A DNA stretch of 64,000 nucleotides from Tetracentron sinense (GCA_015143295.1 CM026568.1:17986607-18050606), one strand, 5' to 3'. Counted from the stretch's first letter, positions 35,691-48,382 are shown. Numbers and translations: made by a program. The notes: generated from the letters alone by a model not told the origin.

Positions 35691-36735
35691 GATATGTCTT
35701 AAAATTTATCTAAAGGCTCACATTCATAAAAGGAAAAATAGAGGGTTGAGAAGAGAATTAGCACAAATGTAGAGATAGAGTTTTAAGGTTACCTATGTGG
35801 CTTGGAGACCCCCTAGTTTTTCTTTCTTCAAACTTTCTCCTTCTTGGGCACCTTCAAACTCTTCTTCTTCTTCAAGACTCTATCTCCTCCAAGACTTCTT
35901 TATTTCTCTAGGGGCTTAGAAAATTTTAGAATTTGGAAAAAGGGGAAGGATAAAAATTTCTAAGACATGGGATGCGTGCCTTGCAAATTAAATTGCATGG
36001 CTTTCTTAGTCTTTTTGGACAGAGGTTTGGCTAATTGAGAATTGGTTCAAAAAATGGGTTGAGGGGTGTGGTATTTATAAGGGACAGGTTTGGAGGAGAA
36101 AGTCTCTCATATCCAATATGAGACTAAACATGTTTAGGGACGTAAAAGTCATTCTTTTGATTGTTGGGGATGAAATCCCTAAGAACTCATAAATTGTGGG
36201 GGTAATTTGGTTCAAAGAGAATTAATATACCATAAGTTTGATGGACAAAACAATGGATTTAGTACTGGTCATTTTTATAACAAATGATAAGGTGATTGTA
36301 ATGCAAATTAGTTTGGTCGTTTCTGGTAAAAACAACCAAGAAGTCCCTCTTTTATAACAGAAAAGATTCTCTCGCACATGGTTAGTTACGGGCCCAAAAT
36401 TGGGGGTCAAGCTTGAGTCGTTTTTAGCATAAACAACATTACAAAAGAAGACCTATAAGATGATGTCATTTTTAAGTAAAACGACTATAACTTAATGCCC
36501 AAATAAAGCTGGTCGTTTATGTGAAAAACGACTGGACAGGATTTTCCAAAAAGAAAGGGGTCCTTTGATGCATTGGTTTGGTCCCATATCAGGATAAGTT
36601 GGATGAGTTGGGGTTTGGAGGTGAATCCTAACGTCTTGGAGAGTCTAAGTGTTAAAGTAGGAGAAGTAGAAGAGCATGAAGAATCCGGGCAAACATAGGG
36701 TGTCTATAATTTCCTTATAGGTTGGTTTGAAATCT
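35691..36735. other. No gene seen
   Basis: Intergenic sequence. Related phrases in 36290-36540 (GTTTGGTCGTTTCTGG, TGGTCGTTTATGTG) hint at decayed repeats but nothing can be named. Confidence 0.35.
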
Positions 36736-36739
36736 TGGT

Positions 36740-37375
36740 ATTCAATTTAAGGTATCTTTTTTTTTTCCCCTTTGGAATGCGTTTTTGAATAAGATTCTTC
36801 CCTACGACCATTTAAAAAGTAGATGATGGAGTATGAAAAATCGTTGTTACATGTGCCTACTTGCGGAAGAATCGATGGAATATCATATGTTATTGCATTG
36901 TCCTATCACAAATGAGGTTTGGGGTTTCCTCCCCCGAGTAGGCGTGGAGTAGGTCTTTCCTTCTTATTTTCTAACCTTCTTATCTTGTTAGTTTTTGGTA
37001 AGTGCGGAAGAGGTGCGTAATGCTATTTGGTCGGTCCTTCCAGGGGCTATAGCATGGTCTCTGTGGAAAGAGAGGAACAAGAAAGTTTTTGAGCACTCCC
37101 CTTCTTTCCTCATAAGCATTTGTTCTCGTATCCGCTTTCTCATTTTGGAATGGTGTTCCATTAGGTGCGATGCGGAGGGTGTAGATGAGGTTTTGGGATG
37201 AAGCCTCCCTCTACACCCCTCCACTTCCATGGTTTGTTTTTTGCTTGCTCTCTTCTTATTAGTTTTTTAGTTTGTCCTCTTGAGTTTACTTCTTGTAAAC
37301 TCCTTACTGTATTTTCCCTTGCCATTTCTATATATTATATATATTTTGGTTACCGAGAAAAAAGAAGAAGAAAAA
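36740..37375 (+). pseudogene. LINE ORF2 zf-RVT scrap with 3' UTR
   Basis: The plus strand reads through frameshifts: WSMKNRCYMC, EESMEYHMLLHCPITNEVW, then AIWSVLPGAIAWSLWKERN and IRFLILEWCSI to a TGA near 37201. This is the zinc-binding (C..C...H...C) and C-terminal part of an L1-type ORF2. A T-rich UTR and an A/G-rich tail end near 37375. Confidence 0.75.
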
Positions 37376-38084
37376 AGTGTATATATATAGTGGTTATTGA
37401 CTGTACCATGTTAGAGCACCAGACAAGGACATTTTGGTCATACCAGTCCTGACCTCGTTCTTTCAACCTCTATGCAGGCTGGCAATGATGACGCCTAGGG
37501 TTGAAACACTCAATATAAGGCTTCCTTCAGTCTCTGTGATGGTAATGAAGCATTCTTCCTTGTTTGGGATCAATTGACAATTGGGACAATTCTTTTGAAC
37601 TGCTGTAGCCTTCTTCATTGCAGGCAAGTAAAGGCCAAAGCGCTGCAACATTCTGTATAAATTGATCCTGTTATCTTGGCCACATATTTTATTAAGTCAA
37701 GGATGGCGGCCATGGCCATTACCTATTAGTGGAGATGCACCTGGGTTGTGGTGTTGTGCAAAGCCCAAGAATCCAATCCTTTAGCATTGACGTTCATCCA
37801 AGCCAGGTTGCATTTTCTTTTAGTAAGATGTTTGGAATGAAATGTTCACTTTGGACTATCTTAAGAGTAGAGGATGGAGATTTGCAAACACCTGCTTTAT
37901 GTGTTAGACTGGAGAAGAAGCTTTAGATAATATGTTAATCCATTATCCTCTAGCCAGTAGGATTTTGGGTCGACCTTTTTCTATCCCGCCTAAGGACGCA
38001 GTGAGTTTTTTCCTGCAATATTTAGGGATCTAATATCCAGTTGGAACCTGTCTGTTGCCATTAGTTGGGCTGTATAGGAGGAGA
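37376..38084. other. No gene seen
   Basis: Short ORFs only; no family recognised. Confidence 0.4.
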
Positions 38085-38092
38085 GAAGCATG

Positions 38093-38277
38093 CAGGGCGG
38101 CCCAAGCCATTTGGAGGCCTAAAGCGAAAATTTTAAATAGGGCTTTTTTTTTCTAAATTTTTTAATATTATTAAAAAAAATTATCTATAAATGGGGTATT
38201 TTTAATATTCTTTTTTTATTTTTTTTAATGGGGCCTAAAGCAAAGGCTTTGATGACTTAATGGATGGGCCGGCCCTG
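38093..38277. mobile_element. hAT MITE of the CAGGGC type (185 bp)
   Basis: Ends CAGGGCGGCCCA and TGGGCCGGCCCTG are inverted. The flanks GAAGCATG (38085-38092) and GAAACATG (38278-38285) are an 8-bp target duplication with one mismatch. GGCCTAAAGC sequences sit just inside both ends and the middle is A/T-rich. CAGGGC ends plus 8 bp mark a hAT non-autonomous element. Confidence 0.88.
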
Positions 38278-38285
38278 GAAACATG

Positions 38286-39249
38286 CGGGTCTTTGGTAAC
38301 TCTAATGTTCCTTTCAAGAAATTTTGCTTGGATATCTCGAACTTGCTTCTTTCCTAGGTAGCAATTAGGATAAATTTCAATGACATTCAGGCGCTTCCTT
38401 TTCCAAGCACGTGTAGTGTTGTAAGTTTGCTTTTCTTGATTCTCTTCTTATAGTTTTCTTTTTGTAGTGTTATTTATTTTTATTTATTTTTTATCGATGC
38501 CAATTTTTTTTATTTACCCATAAAAAATATAGTTGATTTTGAACAGTTGGTATATGCATTAGTATATCACAAGAGAAATGCAATGTGTATTATAGACATG
38601 TCCTCTTATTACATAGTTAATACAATATTAGTATAAACATAACTCACGTAGAGACTTGTGACTGATGTATTAAGGGTTTATGATGGTATCACTTGGTGCT
38701 GATGTGGAAACTAGATTTGATGAGCTAGATGCTAACAGGATGTTGACTTGGAATGCTCTGCAACTCTCAAGAAGGCCTAAATCTGATCTCTAGACCGTTT
38801 TGACTAGAATTCCTAAGAAGGATAAATAAAGAGAATCAAAGAGGAATAAGATCGATTGAGGTTAAAGGGAGAGAAGGAGCTTTGAAGAACATTGATGAAA
38901 GAAGTAGACACTTGGGGGTTAACAATAAGATTGAATGAATGAATGAAGTGAAGTCGAAGTGTCATTTTCCAATTGAGGTCACTTCTATCTATAGAATTCT
39001 TAAAAAGAGATTTTTAGTTTAAATGTGTCAGATCTATGTTAGTAAAATTTATTCCTTAAAATCTGCCAGCTCAGCAATAGTTATAACAAACATCCGTTAA
39101 ATTATTATGACCAAATAACCTCAAGAGTGTACTACATAGGTTAAAGAGAGCACACTATCATAAAGGCACTATTAATTTAACTAACTTCTTCTGGGCCCTC
39201 CAAACCACAATTCGCATTAATTACTCCAAATAATTTCAACCATAGCATC
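38286..39249. other. No gene seen
   Basis: AT-rich. Parts of 38810-39130 loosely resemble 9250-9790 (same order as the dispersed repeat R that follows), so it may belong to the same decayed element. Confidence 0.35.
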
Positions 39250-39640
39250 AACAATCCGGGTCATACGCCTTTACAATGACTATCTTGTGGGGATCGTAAG
39301 TGTTGAACAAAGATACCACTCCTAGACTGAAAACCACATTCGCAGTCAGGCTCCGGACACCATGTTATTGGGAATGTAACTATAGGGCCCGCACTCCTCG
39401 CGTAGCCCATAGGGAAGTGGTGCCCTGAATCATCCCAAAACTCTCCTGAGCTCTATCCCATTCACTGATCCAAATCGCCTAAGTAGGAAATGGGGGGAAC
39501 ACACACCCATACTACCATACCCACGGAGAATGATGGCCAGCTCACACATTGAACTCATGGCAAAGAAATCTTAGGATACATGGTAATATAGTTTTGCCAA
39601 ATTTTTGAAAGAAAATAAGGTACACCAAGACCACCTTTGT
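39250..39640. repeat. Dispersed repeat R, copy 2
   Basis: Counterpart of 9960-10370, same orientation and block order, diverged by substitutions and small indels. Confidence 0.5.
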
Positions 39641-39805
39641 CTCACCGAAGCTTAGCAACAATCCACGCAAGAGCTCTTACGTTTTGGGATCAAATCTAGT
39701 CATGATCAAAACTATTAAGGCGTTTCGTGTCTTCAAGGCGTCCATGTAGCCTTTAACCAATCTAGAAGGCAGAATAACAAAGTCTAAATTCGATGCACTA
39801 TCCAC

Positions 39806-40589
39806 CATGGTTGTTAATTCCTAGCGATTTGCAATTCAAATCCTACAATTTGAATCAAATTTCAGGCAAAACGATTCAAATCGCGGGTGAAAATTTTAAT
39901 TGGGTAAATCTCATTCGATTTGTGATTCATATTATGATTTGCGATTCAAATCTTACGATTCATGCGATTCTAGCACAAAACCCCTGTTACGGATCGATAC
40001 TTAAAAAAATGTATGTTTTAAAATATTTTTATTCTTTCAATTTTCTAAAGGTACTTTTTGTCTTTTAAAAAGAGAAAAAAATAGGAAAACCCCTATTATG
40101 GACATGCCAAAACCCCTATTTTGATTTTCTCTCTGTTGTTATGAAACGGGAAAAAAAGAAAGAAAAAAGAAGAAATGAGGAAGAAGAAAGAGAATGAAGT
40201 TGGACCGTGGGAGAACTTGATAGTTTATTCTATTAGTCTTTTAATTGTACATATCTTTTGATACTTGATCTCATATACCATAATTAAATGAGTTTACTTT
40301 AGTTGATTTATCTTTGATGACATTGAAGTTATGTTTCATTTTATAGAGTTCATTCGTGTTTTGTATAGTGTATGCAATGAAATATTCATTACTTTTTTTT
40401 TATCAATAGATATGAATGAAATATTTTGGATAATTGATTATTTAATTTTTCTGATTTATTAAGTTTCTTTTATTTTTAACAATTTTTTTTAAAAAGTGAT
40501 TGAATCTTCTAATTTACGCTTTGAATTCCAATTTGAATCGAATCTGTCCTAAAACAATTTTACGATTTGATAACGATTTAACAACCTTG
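39806..40589. mobile_element. Non-autonomous hAT-like element, copy 2 (784 bp)
   Basis: Same family as 905-1692: it begins CATGGTTGTTAATTC, ends in CGATTTAACAACCTTG, and shares the interior along its length. A perfect 8-bp target duplication, CTATCCAC, flanks it (39798-39805 and 40590-40597). No transposase. Confidence 0.9.
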
Positions 40590-40597
40590 CTATCCAC

Positions 40598-41168
40598 GTG
40601 GCAGCATATCCAATTTATGTTATCAACACATGTGCTCATCTCCTTTTGAATGCTCCATCAAGGAGCAAAAGACAAAAGATTCCAAAGGATCCATCACTGA
40701 TATTGAATTATTTGTTGCCTACACTGTCCAACTTGGATAAGGTGCAACAAGCTTCTAGGAACTACCCATTGAATACCAAAATGTTAAAATGATGTATTAC
40801 ATTTGAAATCACGTTGAGTAGGAAGGTTGACAAACTCACCACTTGACCTACATAAGAAACACATATTGAGGATAGTCTTCTCCTCTGAATCAAGTGTTCA
40901 CTCATGACTCATGGGAATTTTGTCTAATGTGACCTTCCAAAGGAAGAAATGTACTTTGATGGAGAGGATAACCCGTCATGAACTTGGATTGAAAAAATGA
41001 GATATATCCATGAGTGAGTCGGAGAAAGATTGCTCCGAGAACACACCTTTTGGGTCCAAATCCAAACACGTCTATCATCTACATGATCCATGGCCAAATC
41101 CACAATGGTAAGAAACCATTCAACAACTCCACCTTCCAATGGTTCAATATTTCTTTCATTTTTGTGAC
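40598..41168. other. No gene recognised
   Basis: Continuation of the locus in which the hAT copy and the SINE inserted. Short open frames exist on both strands but no family was recognised. Confidence 0.35.
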
Positions 41169-41184
41169 AAACAACCTGATCTAC

Positions 41185-41358
41185 CCTCCGGGGGTGTAGC
41201 CCAATGGTCGGAAGACGAACAGTAGATCCGGAGGTCTAGAAATCGAGTCTAGGAGCACCCACGCTATCGGTTGCTAGGGGGAGGGTATCTCCTGGCAGCA
41301 CGTTGGGATTAGTCGTAGCCTTGAGCTCTAGACACCCCACGTTTATCAAAAAAAAAAA
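41185..41358 (+). mobile_element. tRNA-derived SINE with target duplication
   Basis: Has an A-box-like TGTAGCCCAATGG (41195-41207) and a B-box-like AGAAATCGAGTC about 40 bp later, a unique body, and an A-tract (41348-41359). The flanks ACAACCTGATCTAC (41171-41184) and ACAACCTGATCTGC (41359-41372) form a 14-bp target duplication with one mismatch. Pol III boxes, poly(A) and a long duplication define a SINE mobilised by LINE machinery. Confidence 0.88.
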
Positions 41359-41372
41359 AACAACCTGATCTG

Positions 41373-41900
41373 CTATCTTTTTGAAATAAGTGGCAAGTAT
41401 TACACCTTAAATATCTAGTGTCTACGACTTCTTCATAATGAAATGGAAAGATGTGACAAAGAAGGCCTCTTCACCAAAGGTTTTCCCAAAATCTTATCCT
41501 ATTTGCCCTTTTCCCTTGTAATGGTCAGTGGATACATTTTTGGAAATCATCATAAGATTTGGAAGTACCTTTCCAAAAACTGTATAGCTAGTGGAGACCA
41601 TATTACTATTCCAATCGAGATTTCTTCTCTGTAAATATGTTCGATAATCCTTCTCCACAAACTTTCTGTTTCATCTCCAAATCTCCTTAGCCATTTTCTC
41701 AAGGAGGGCCCTATTCATCAACCTCAAAGGTTTTAAGCTAGTGCTCTACTTTCTTCTACCAAATGATATTTTTTTCAACATTCATCCCGTTCCCCAAGAG
41801 CTTTCTAACTTTTTAAGTCTAATGGAAGATTGAAAACATTTATGACCAAGAGTTTGTCACTATCAATTGCCCAAAGAAAATATGCATTAGAGGGATGGAG
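41373..41900. other. No gene recognised
   Basis: Sequence between the SINE and the Copia element; short ORFs only. Confidence 0.35.
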
Positions 41901-41905
41901 GAAGC

Positions 41906-42240
41906 TGTTGAAGATGTAGTTGCCAAATATTCTAAGTACCTCAATTACCAAAGCACAAAGCATAAACACCAAGCATCAAGGTTTCACTATATAGAAGAAA
42001 GAAAACTAAAGGCTTTATTGATAAAAAGAATATATAAAAAAACAGCCACCACACCATTCACGTTTTCTCCTCTCTCTCTCTCTCTATATAGAAAACAAAC
42101 CTCCTACTTAAGACATGATAAGGGCTCCTAAAAGATAACTACAAAAGACTTCTATCAAGATAAAACTCTTTTTAACCATATCCAACTCAAGGCTCTACTT
42201 ATCTTGTGGATAAGTTAGAGTTTGGTGATGACTCTCAACA
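41906..42240 (-). repeat. Copia 3' LTR (335 bp)
   Basis: TG...CA ends; contains a (CT)n tract near 42068-42086 and a poly-purine tract just outside at 42241-42249. Confidence 0.95.
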
Positions 42241-42249
42241 CTCCCCCTC

Positions 42250-45200
42250 AACGCCAAATCTCTACTAATGACGTCAAGTGCATCTCTGAACTTTGTGAAT
42301 TTTGACGAACAAAGCCCTTTCGTGAATATGTCCGCCACTTGCTCATTTGTATTAACTGGCATAAGATCAATTTCTCCTCGAAGCACTTTTTCTCGAATAA
42401 AATGATGATGAACTTCAACATGCTTCGTTCTAGCGTGAAATACTGGATTTTCTGCCAGTCAAATTGCGCTTTCATTGTTGCAATACAGTCTGATCTTATA
42501 ATTTGTGGTTTGATGCAAATCAAACATTAACTGCATTAACCACGCACTTTCTTGCATTGCCATAGCTGCAGCCCGATATTCTGCTTCCGTTGTTGATAAA
42601 GACACAGTTGGTTATCTTTTGTTGCACCAAGAAATAACACTCGAACCAAGACTAAACATATAGCCTGTAGTTGATCTTCGAGTCGAGAGATCACCTGCGT
42701 AGTCTGCATCACAATATCCTATAATTTTGCATTCGACAGCTCTTCCATACCAAACACCATGATCCATTGTTCCTTTTACATATCTTAGAATTCTTCGAAC
42801 AATCTCAAGATGTGGCTTGAGAGATATCAGGACGAGTTAGAGTTAAGTAGATCAAACTTCCCACTAACTGTCTGTACATGCAATAATCTTCAAGTTGTTC
42901 AACTTCATCTATACGAACTTTAGTGTTGACATCCATCGGCGTAACTATCGGTTTGCAATCAAACATTCCAAACCACTTCAACAGGTCACTGAAATATTTT
43001 TGTTGACATAAAAATATTCCATATTTATTCCGATCTATCTCGAGTCCAAGAAAGTGCTTTAGCTCTCCAAGTTCCTTCATCTGAAATCGAATTCCAAGAT
43101 TCATGTGGATTCTTTTAATATCTTCTAGATCATCTCCAGTACTAATCAAATCATCAACATAGACTAGCACAACTGCAACTTTGTCTGCTACAAATTTTAC
43201 GAACAAACTTGAATCAGTTGGGGCTAGAATATAATCACTAATTGTGAGAAACTCAGCAATCTTTCCATACCATACTCTCAGAGCCTGCTTCAACCCTTAT
43301 AGAGTCTTTCTCAATTTGCAAACATATTGAGGATAATGAGGATTTTCAAATCTCTTGGGCTACTCCATATAGATTTCCCGGTCTATTTTACCATGAAAAA
43401 ATGCATTCTTCACATCCATTTGCCACAACCTCCAATCCTTGCTAGCAACGATAGCAATTAGAACCTGTACTGTTGTTATCTTAGCCACAGGACTGAAAGT
43501 CTCGTCATAGTCTATTCCATACCGTTGTGAAAAACCTCGGGCAACTAATTGAGCCTTGAATCACTCCACTGAACCATCTGCTCGGGTCTTGATCTTATAT
43601 ACCAATTTGCAAGAAATAAGTTTTACATAATCCGGTTTTGGCATTAGATTCCAAGTCTCATTCTGCTTTAAGGCTTGAATCTCATCTGTCATAGCTTCCT
43701 CCCATTTAGGAACCCCTTGAGCTTCTTCAAATGACTTTGACTCTTCAATCACCAAATCTTTGCCAATCATTACTTGCGCTAAATCTGCATTCACATTCTT
43801 CAGTTTCGCCTTTTCCGTTGTATATTTTGAATTTGGCTTTGGTACTCATTGTGATCTCCTTAAGACATGCTCATCTTCTTGTTTAGACTCTTCAAGTTGT
43901 GAGGGCCGATTTTCTTCTATAACAGTTTGTTGATAAGTTCCAGTTTTCCAAGGACTTGCACTAGATGTCATCTGTGACACATCCTCATCAACCTGTACAA
44001 TTGGTTCAAGTGTCTTCTGATTGGAAGGACACTTAAGTCTCGTCTCCTCTTCTAGTTTCTCTTCAAACTTTTGATCAACTGGAAGATCGACATGATCGAT
44101 CGACCACCATGATAATGACTCATCGAACACAACGTTTCTCGACACATGTACTCAATTTGAGGTTGGCTCAAAACATCTCTAGCCTTTCCTTTCCGAATCG
44201 TATCCCACAAAGATACATCAGATCGCCTTCTTATCAAATTTACTGCGAAGATGGTTAGGCACAAATACATAGTATACACAACCAAATACTCAAAAATGAC
44301 TTACTGTAGCCTTCATCTCATACAACTTCTGTAAGGGTGAAAGGTACTCGAGCTTTTTTTGTGGTAGGCGATTAATAACATGATTTGTAGTCATCATGCA
44401 TTCAGCCCAAAATCGAGCTAGCACATTTTTCGAATGTAACAGGCTCCTGTATGTCTTGGCTAGATGCCTGTTCTTCCTCTCCGAGACCCCATTCTGTTGT
44501 GGCGTATAGGGACAAGTTAGTTGTCTTCGGATACCATGCTCTTTTAGATACTTGTTGAACTCTTCTGAAGTATACTCTCCCCCGTTGTCTGATCTTAGAC
44601 ATGTTATCTTATGTCCAAATTCTTTTTCCACCTTACTCTTAAGATCCTTGAATTTGTTGAGTACTCCCCCTTTCTTCTTTAGGAAGTAAATCCAAGTGTA
44701 TCGTGAGTAATCGTCGATGAATGTGAGCATGTATTTCATACCTCTAAGTGAAACATCTTTCACTGGACTGAACACATCTGAATGCACCAATTCAAGAGGT
44801 TTCTTGGTTTAAAACTTCGACTCAGTATAGGGAAGCTGATGTGCCTTGTCATACTGACATCCTGCACATATTGAATCATCTCGGATCTCCAGATCAGGAA
44901 GCCCTTTCAACATGTTCTTCTTCGTCATAGCCTTTAACTTGACAAATCCAACATGAGCAAGCCGAGCATGCCACAAATTAGGCGTTTCACTCTTTTGAGT
45001 CTTGTCTAAATAAGCAGCCTCAGCTGACATAACATAGACGGATTCAATTCTTTTGCCTTGCATGATGGGAGTGCCTTCGATCTGCATCTTTTTGTAGATC
45101 TTCACATCATCGAGTCCGAACACGACGGTGTTTCCAGATGTCGCCAACTGAGAGATAGACACCAGGTTTTTTTTCATCATTGGGACATGGAATACGCCTT

Positions 45201-45537
45201 GAAGCAGGGTTGAATCCTCACTTCTTTTTGGTATACATACAACACTGCCTACATGAGTGATTGACAGCCTCGCATTATTTGCTGTCACTACTACTCGTTG
45301 GCCATTATATTGTTTCTTTGAAAGAAACTTTTGATCATCTCTAGTCATGTGATTTGAGCAACCTGAATCAACTATCCAGTCACTAGAATAGTCTATTCGA
45401 TTATTATTGCTCGTAGGCATGGTAACTGTAGTTGTCAATCCGAGTGAATCGGATTGTTCTTCAGTGATAGACAAATAAGCACTCCACTCCTCTTGGGTGC
45501 TCGATAATTTCTGGCAAAGTGGTTTGGCTTGCCGCAA
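42250..45537 (-). pseudogene. Copia pol (protease, integrase, RT, RNase H), broken
   Basis: In order on the minus strand: protease DWIVDSGCSNHMT (near 45390); GAG-pre-integrase LWHARLAHVGF and CAGCQYDKAH; integrase with TFIDDYSRYTW, RSDNGGEY and NGVSERKNR (the D, D and E of the catalytic core); RT with YVDDLIST near 43165; RNase H with EAEYRAAAMA and VADIFTKGL. In-frame stops include TAA near 44809, TGA at 43561-43563 and TAA at 43297-43299 (in the usual LYGLKQ motif). At least one frameshift lies between integrase and RT (near 44280). It is inactive. Confidence 0.9.
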
Positions 45538-46304
45538 TTATAGCACGTTCTAGTTCTAGGATCTTGAGAGTCACGTTCCTTGGAACTATCCTCGCTCTTT
45601 CTTGAATTCGAGTTCAATTGATACTTCGAATTCTTTTGTTTTCTCCTGTCATTAAAAGACTTACTTTTACCTGTGAACAAGGTTTCTTCTTTCTCATTAG
45701 TAGAAAGACAAGCCATTTGCTTTGCTAGACTCTTCTGGTTTGCTAGAAGGCTTTCAAGCTCCAAGAGTGTTGGTTGATTCGGCCATCCACGAATTGCTGT
45801 CATGAACCCGTGGTACTCAGGCTTTAGACCTTGAATGATAATCCTTCTCATACGAGCATCTGTAATTTTCGACTCCTCATCAAGTTGTGATATCTCAAGA
45901 CAAATTCATTTTACTTTCATAAAGTGTTGAGAAATCGACATACTTCCTTGAGATACCGAACTGATCTCGTTTTCCAGCAATTGCAACCTTGCATCATTAG
46001 ATCTGGTGAAAAGTGTGGATATCGCATCCCACGCTTCATTCGGAGACTTGGTCTCTCGAATACGTTCGAGCAATTCTTTCTGAATTGTAGCTTTCAACAT
46101 GAACAAAGCTTTGCCCGCCTTTATCTTCCACTTTCTTAATTTCTCAGCATTCTCTTCAGTTTTCGGTGGTGCAATGATTTCTTTGCCATTCATCACCTCC
46201 CAAAGATCTTGTCCTTGCAAATACGATTCCAAACAAGATCTCCAATACTCATAGTTAGTATTGTTCAACTTCTCTATACGGCTTACAGAATTTGCATGCT
46301 TCAT
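45440..46304 (-). pseudogene. Copia gag, broken
   Basis: Starts at an ATG at 46304 (MKHANSVSRIEKLNNTNYEYW), typical of Copia gag. A TGA at 45906-45908 interrupts it after HFMKVK; the frame then continues (LDEESKITDARMRRIIIQGL) to a zinc knuckle, CYNCGKPNHFARNYR, in which the last Cys of CX2CX4HX4C is Tyr. A frameshift near 45450 separates it from pol. It would not package RNA normally. Confidence 0.9.
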
Positions 46305-46402
46305 TGATCTGAGTTGGTGAATTCAAGGTATTTGATGAGATCTTCAGACTCACCATTTTGAGGTCTTCACGCCCGTTCCCTGAAACTTGCTTTGATACCA
46401 CT

Positions 46403-46732
46403 TGTTGAAGATGTAGCAGCCAAATATTCTAAGTACCTCAATTACCAAAGCACAAAGCATAAATACCAAGCATCAAGGTTTCACTATATTGAAGAAAGAA
46501 AACTAAAGGCTTTATTGATAAAAAGAATATATAAAAAAACAGCCATCACACCATTCATGTTTTCTCCTCTCTCTATCTATATAGAAAACAAACTTCCTAC
46601 TTAAGACATGATAAGGACTCCTAAAAGATAACTACAAAAGACTTCTATCAAGATAAAACTCTTTTAACCATATCCAACTCAAGGCTCTACTTATCTTGTG
46701 GATAAGTTAGAGTTTGGTGATGACTCTCAACA
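46403..46732 (-). repeat. Copia 5' LTR (330 bp)
   Basis: Near-identical to 41906-42240, followed in minus sense by the tRNA-Met primer site. Confidence 0.95.
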
Positions 46733-46737
46733 GAAGC

Positions 46738-47150
46738 CACGAGGATCGTGCTTCATTTGTTGTCTTCTCATTGAATAACATTATGCGCAAATTATCATTT
46801 CTAAAAATAATGTCAACTCATTAGTCTATTGATGCCAATGCATGGATTAGGATTGATTGTTTCTTAATTTTCTCCCCATGTTTATTTTATACCACAACTT
46901 TATTTTCTCGGATATGCTATTCTTGTGTTGATCGAGTAGTTTAACCGAAAGGTAGCTTAAGATTACGACAAGGGATTTGTTCTTGATTAGGTTATTGTTG
47001 TTGTTCTCATGTGTACCTCAAATAGCTGGTCTTTTGATTGCTGATTATGTGTGAATTGTGATAGTCTAAAACATTTCTCCAATTGACGTTATAACTCATG
47101 TTCCAATTTTATTGGAAGAGGCTGACATTCTATTCCTTGAAGGAAGTAAG
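46738..47150. other. No gene seen
   Basis: Flank of the Copia insertion; nothing recognised. Confidence 0.4.
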
Positions 47151-47309
47151 TTGGACATTTTTTTCCCGTGTTAAGGACAATTTCTTTTGACTTGATAGAA
47201 AATTTGGACATTTTTTTCCCATGTTAAGGACAATTTCTTTTTACTTGATAGAAAATTTGGACATTTTTTTCCGTGTTAAGGATAATTTCTTTTGACTTGA
47301 TAGAAAAGC
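47151..47309. repeat. 53-bp unit repeated three times
   Basis: Units begin TTGGACATTTTTTTCC and end CTTGATAGAAAA, nearly identical. Confidence 0.9.
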
Positions 47310-47484
47310 TGCAATGATGATTTTGACACTCATGTCTTCAATGCCATATCGAGGAAAATTTTTAAGTCACTGCATCTTCATATATGTCTCTAGAGGAAGT
47401 CACTTGAGCTCTTAATGCACATAAAAAGTTTCCATAATCTGCATCCTACCTATTCAATACATGTCCCACTGCTTTACACAAAAC

Positions 47485-47914
47485 CATAGTTGCAAGGAAG
47501 CTATATATAAGGTGGGAAGCTCCCTTCCTAGGAAACTCATTTCTCAAACTCGCTTCTTAGGAAGTTCTCTTCATTGGACATAATTGCTTCCTAGGAAGCT
47601 CACTTCCATCATGTCACATCTATTAGTCAAAGAGAACTGTATGTGTGAAATGATGTGGTAAACCACTGTTTATATAGCCGAGGGTATAGACTCTAAGTAA
47701 ATATCGTCGGTTTGAAACCTAAGACATCTACTTTTCCACAAAAATCTCATGTAAGATAAAATTAAAGGTATAACTACCCATAAATAACATAATTGGAATG
47801 AGGAGCCTATATTTCATTTTTCGCTTCCCGTTTCCTAAGGATTTTTTGAGTCTCGCTTCCCGCTTCCCGCTTTCGCTTTGCTTTTCGTTTTCACTTCTCG
47901 CTCCGGTAACTATG
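47485..47914. mobile_element. hAT-like MITE with CATAGTT ends (430 bp)
   Basis: Begins CATAGTTGCAAGGAAGC and ends GCTCCGGTAACTATG. The flanks CACAAAAC (47477-47484) and CATAAAAC (47915-47922) are an 8-bp target duplication with one mismatch. The inside is rich in GGAAGC/GCTTCC words (CGCTTCCCGCTTCCCGC near the right end). Non-coding. Confidence 0.85.
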
Positions 47915-47936
47915 CATAAAACTGAACTATTCAATT

Positions 47937-48374
47937 CATGGTTCAAAAACTAGAAAACTCAACTCGAAAGTTAACCGGGCTGAGTAACTTGGAAAACTCT
48001 AAAAAAAGTTGACTTGATCCAACTTGGAATAAATATGTAATAACTTGAAAAATCTGAGTTAAAGGAACTCAAAATACAATGATTTTACGGCCTTAAACCT
48101 AAAAACTAGGTTTAACAGAACCCATAGTAGGTTGTCTTTGTAGATCTCAAAAAATATGATAATAGAAATAGAGTGACATTGGAGTTTAAGTTTAACCTAA
48201 TGTGATTTGACCTAGTCGGCGAGTCGAAAAACTCAGCTTGACTCAACCGAGTCACCCGAGTAACTCGACAAATAGTGTTTCTTTCGAGTTTTTGAGCGAC
48301 TTGACTTGAAATTCAGTCTGAGTCGAGCAACTCAGCCGAGTTACTCGGATGACTCGCCGAGTTTTCGAACTATG
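47937..48374. mobile_element. hAT-like MITE with CATGGTT ends (438 bp)
   Basis: Begins CATGGTTCAAAAACTAG and ends GAGTTTTCGAACTATG. A perfect 8-bp target duplication, ATTCAATT, flanks it (47929-47936 and 48375-48382). GAGTYACTCGG/AACTCGAC words fill both ends. Only 14 bp separate its left duplication from the preceding MITE. Confidence 0.9.
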
Positions 48375-48382
48375 ATTCAATT

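Larger units (their letters stand above)
41906..46732 (-). mobile_element. Complete but defective Ty1/Copia retrotransposon, 4.8 kb
   Basis: LTRs at 41906-42240 and 46403-46732 start TGTTGA and end TCAACA. A 5-bp target duplication, GAAGC, flanks the element (41901-41905 and 46733-46737). The primer site reads TGGTATCAAAGC on the minus strand (46389-46400). A purine tract, GAGGGGGAG, abuts the 3' LTR (42241-42249). By eye the LTRs differ by about 8 substitutions plus indels in the CT microsatellite and a T-run, so the insertion is fairly recent. Gene order on the minus strand is gag, protease, integrase, RT, RNase H, typical of Copia. Confidence 0.95.

Noticed and set aside
41190-41250. tRNA gene
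   Set aside because: The A- and B-box motifs belong to a SINE head; no cloverleaf or acceptor stem is formed.
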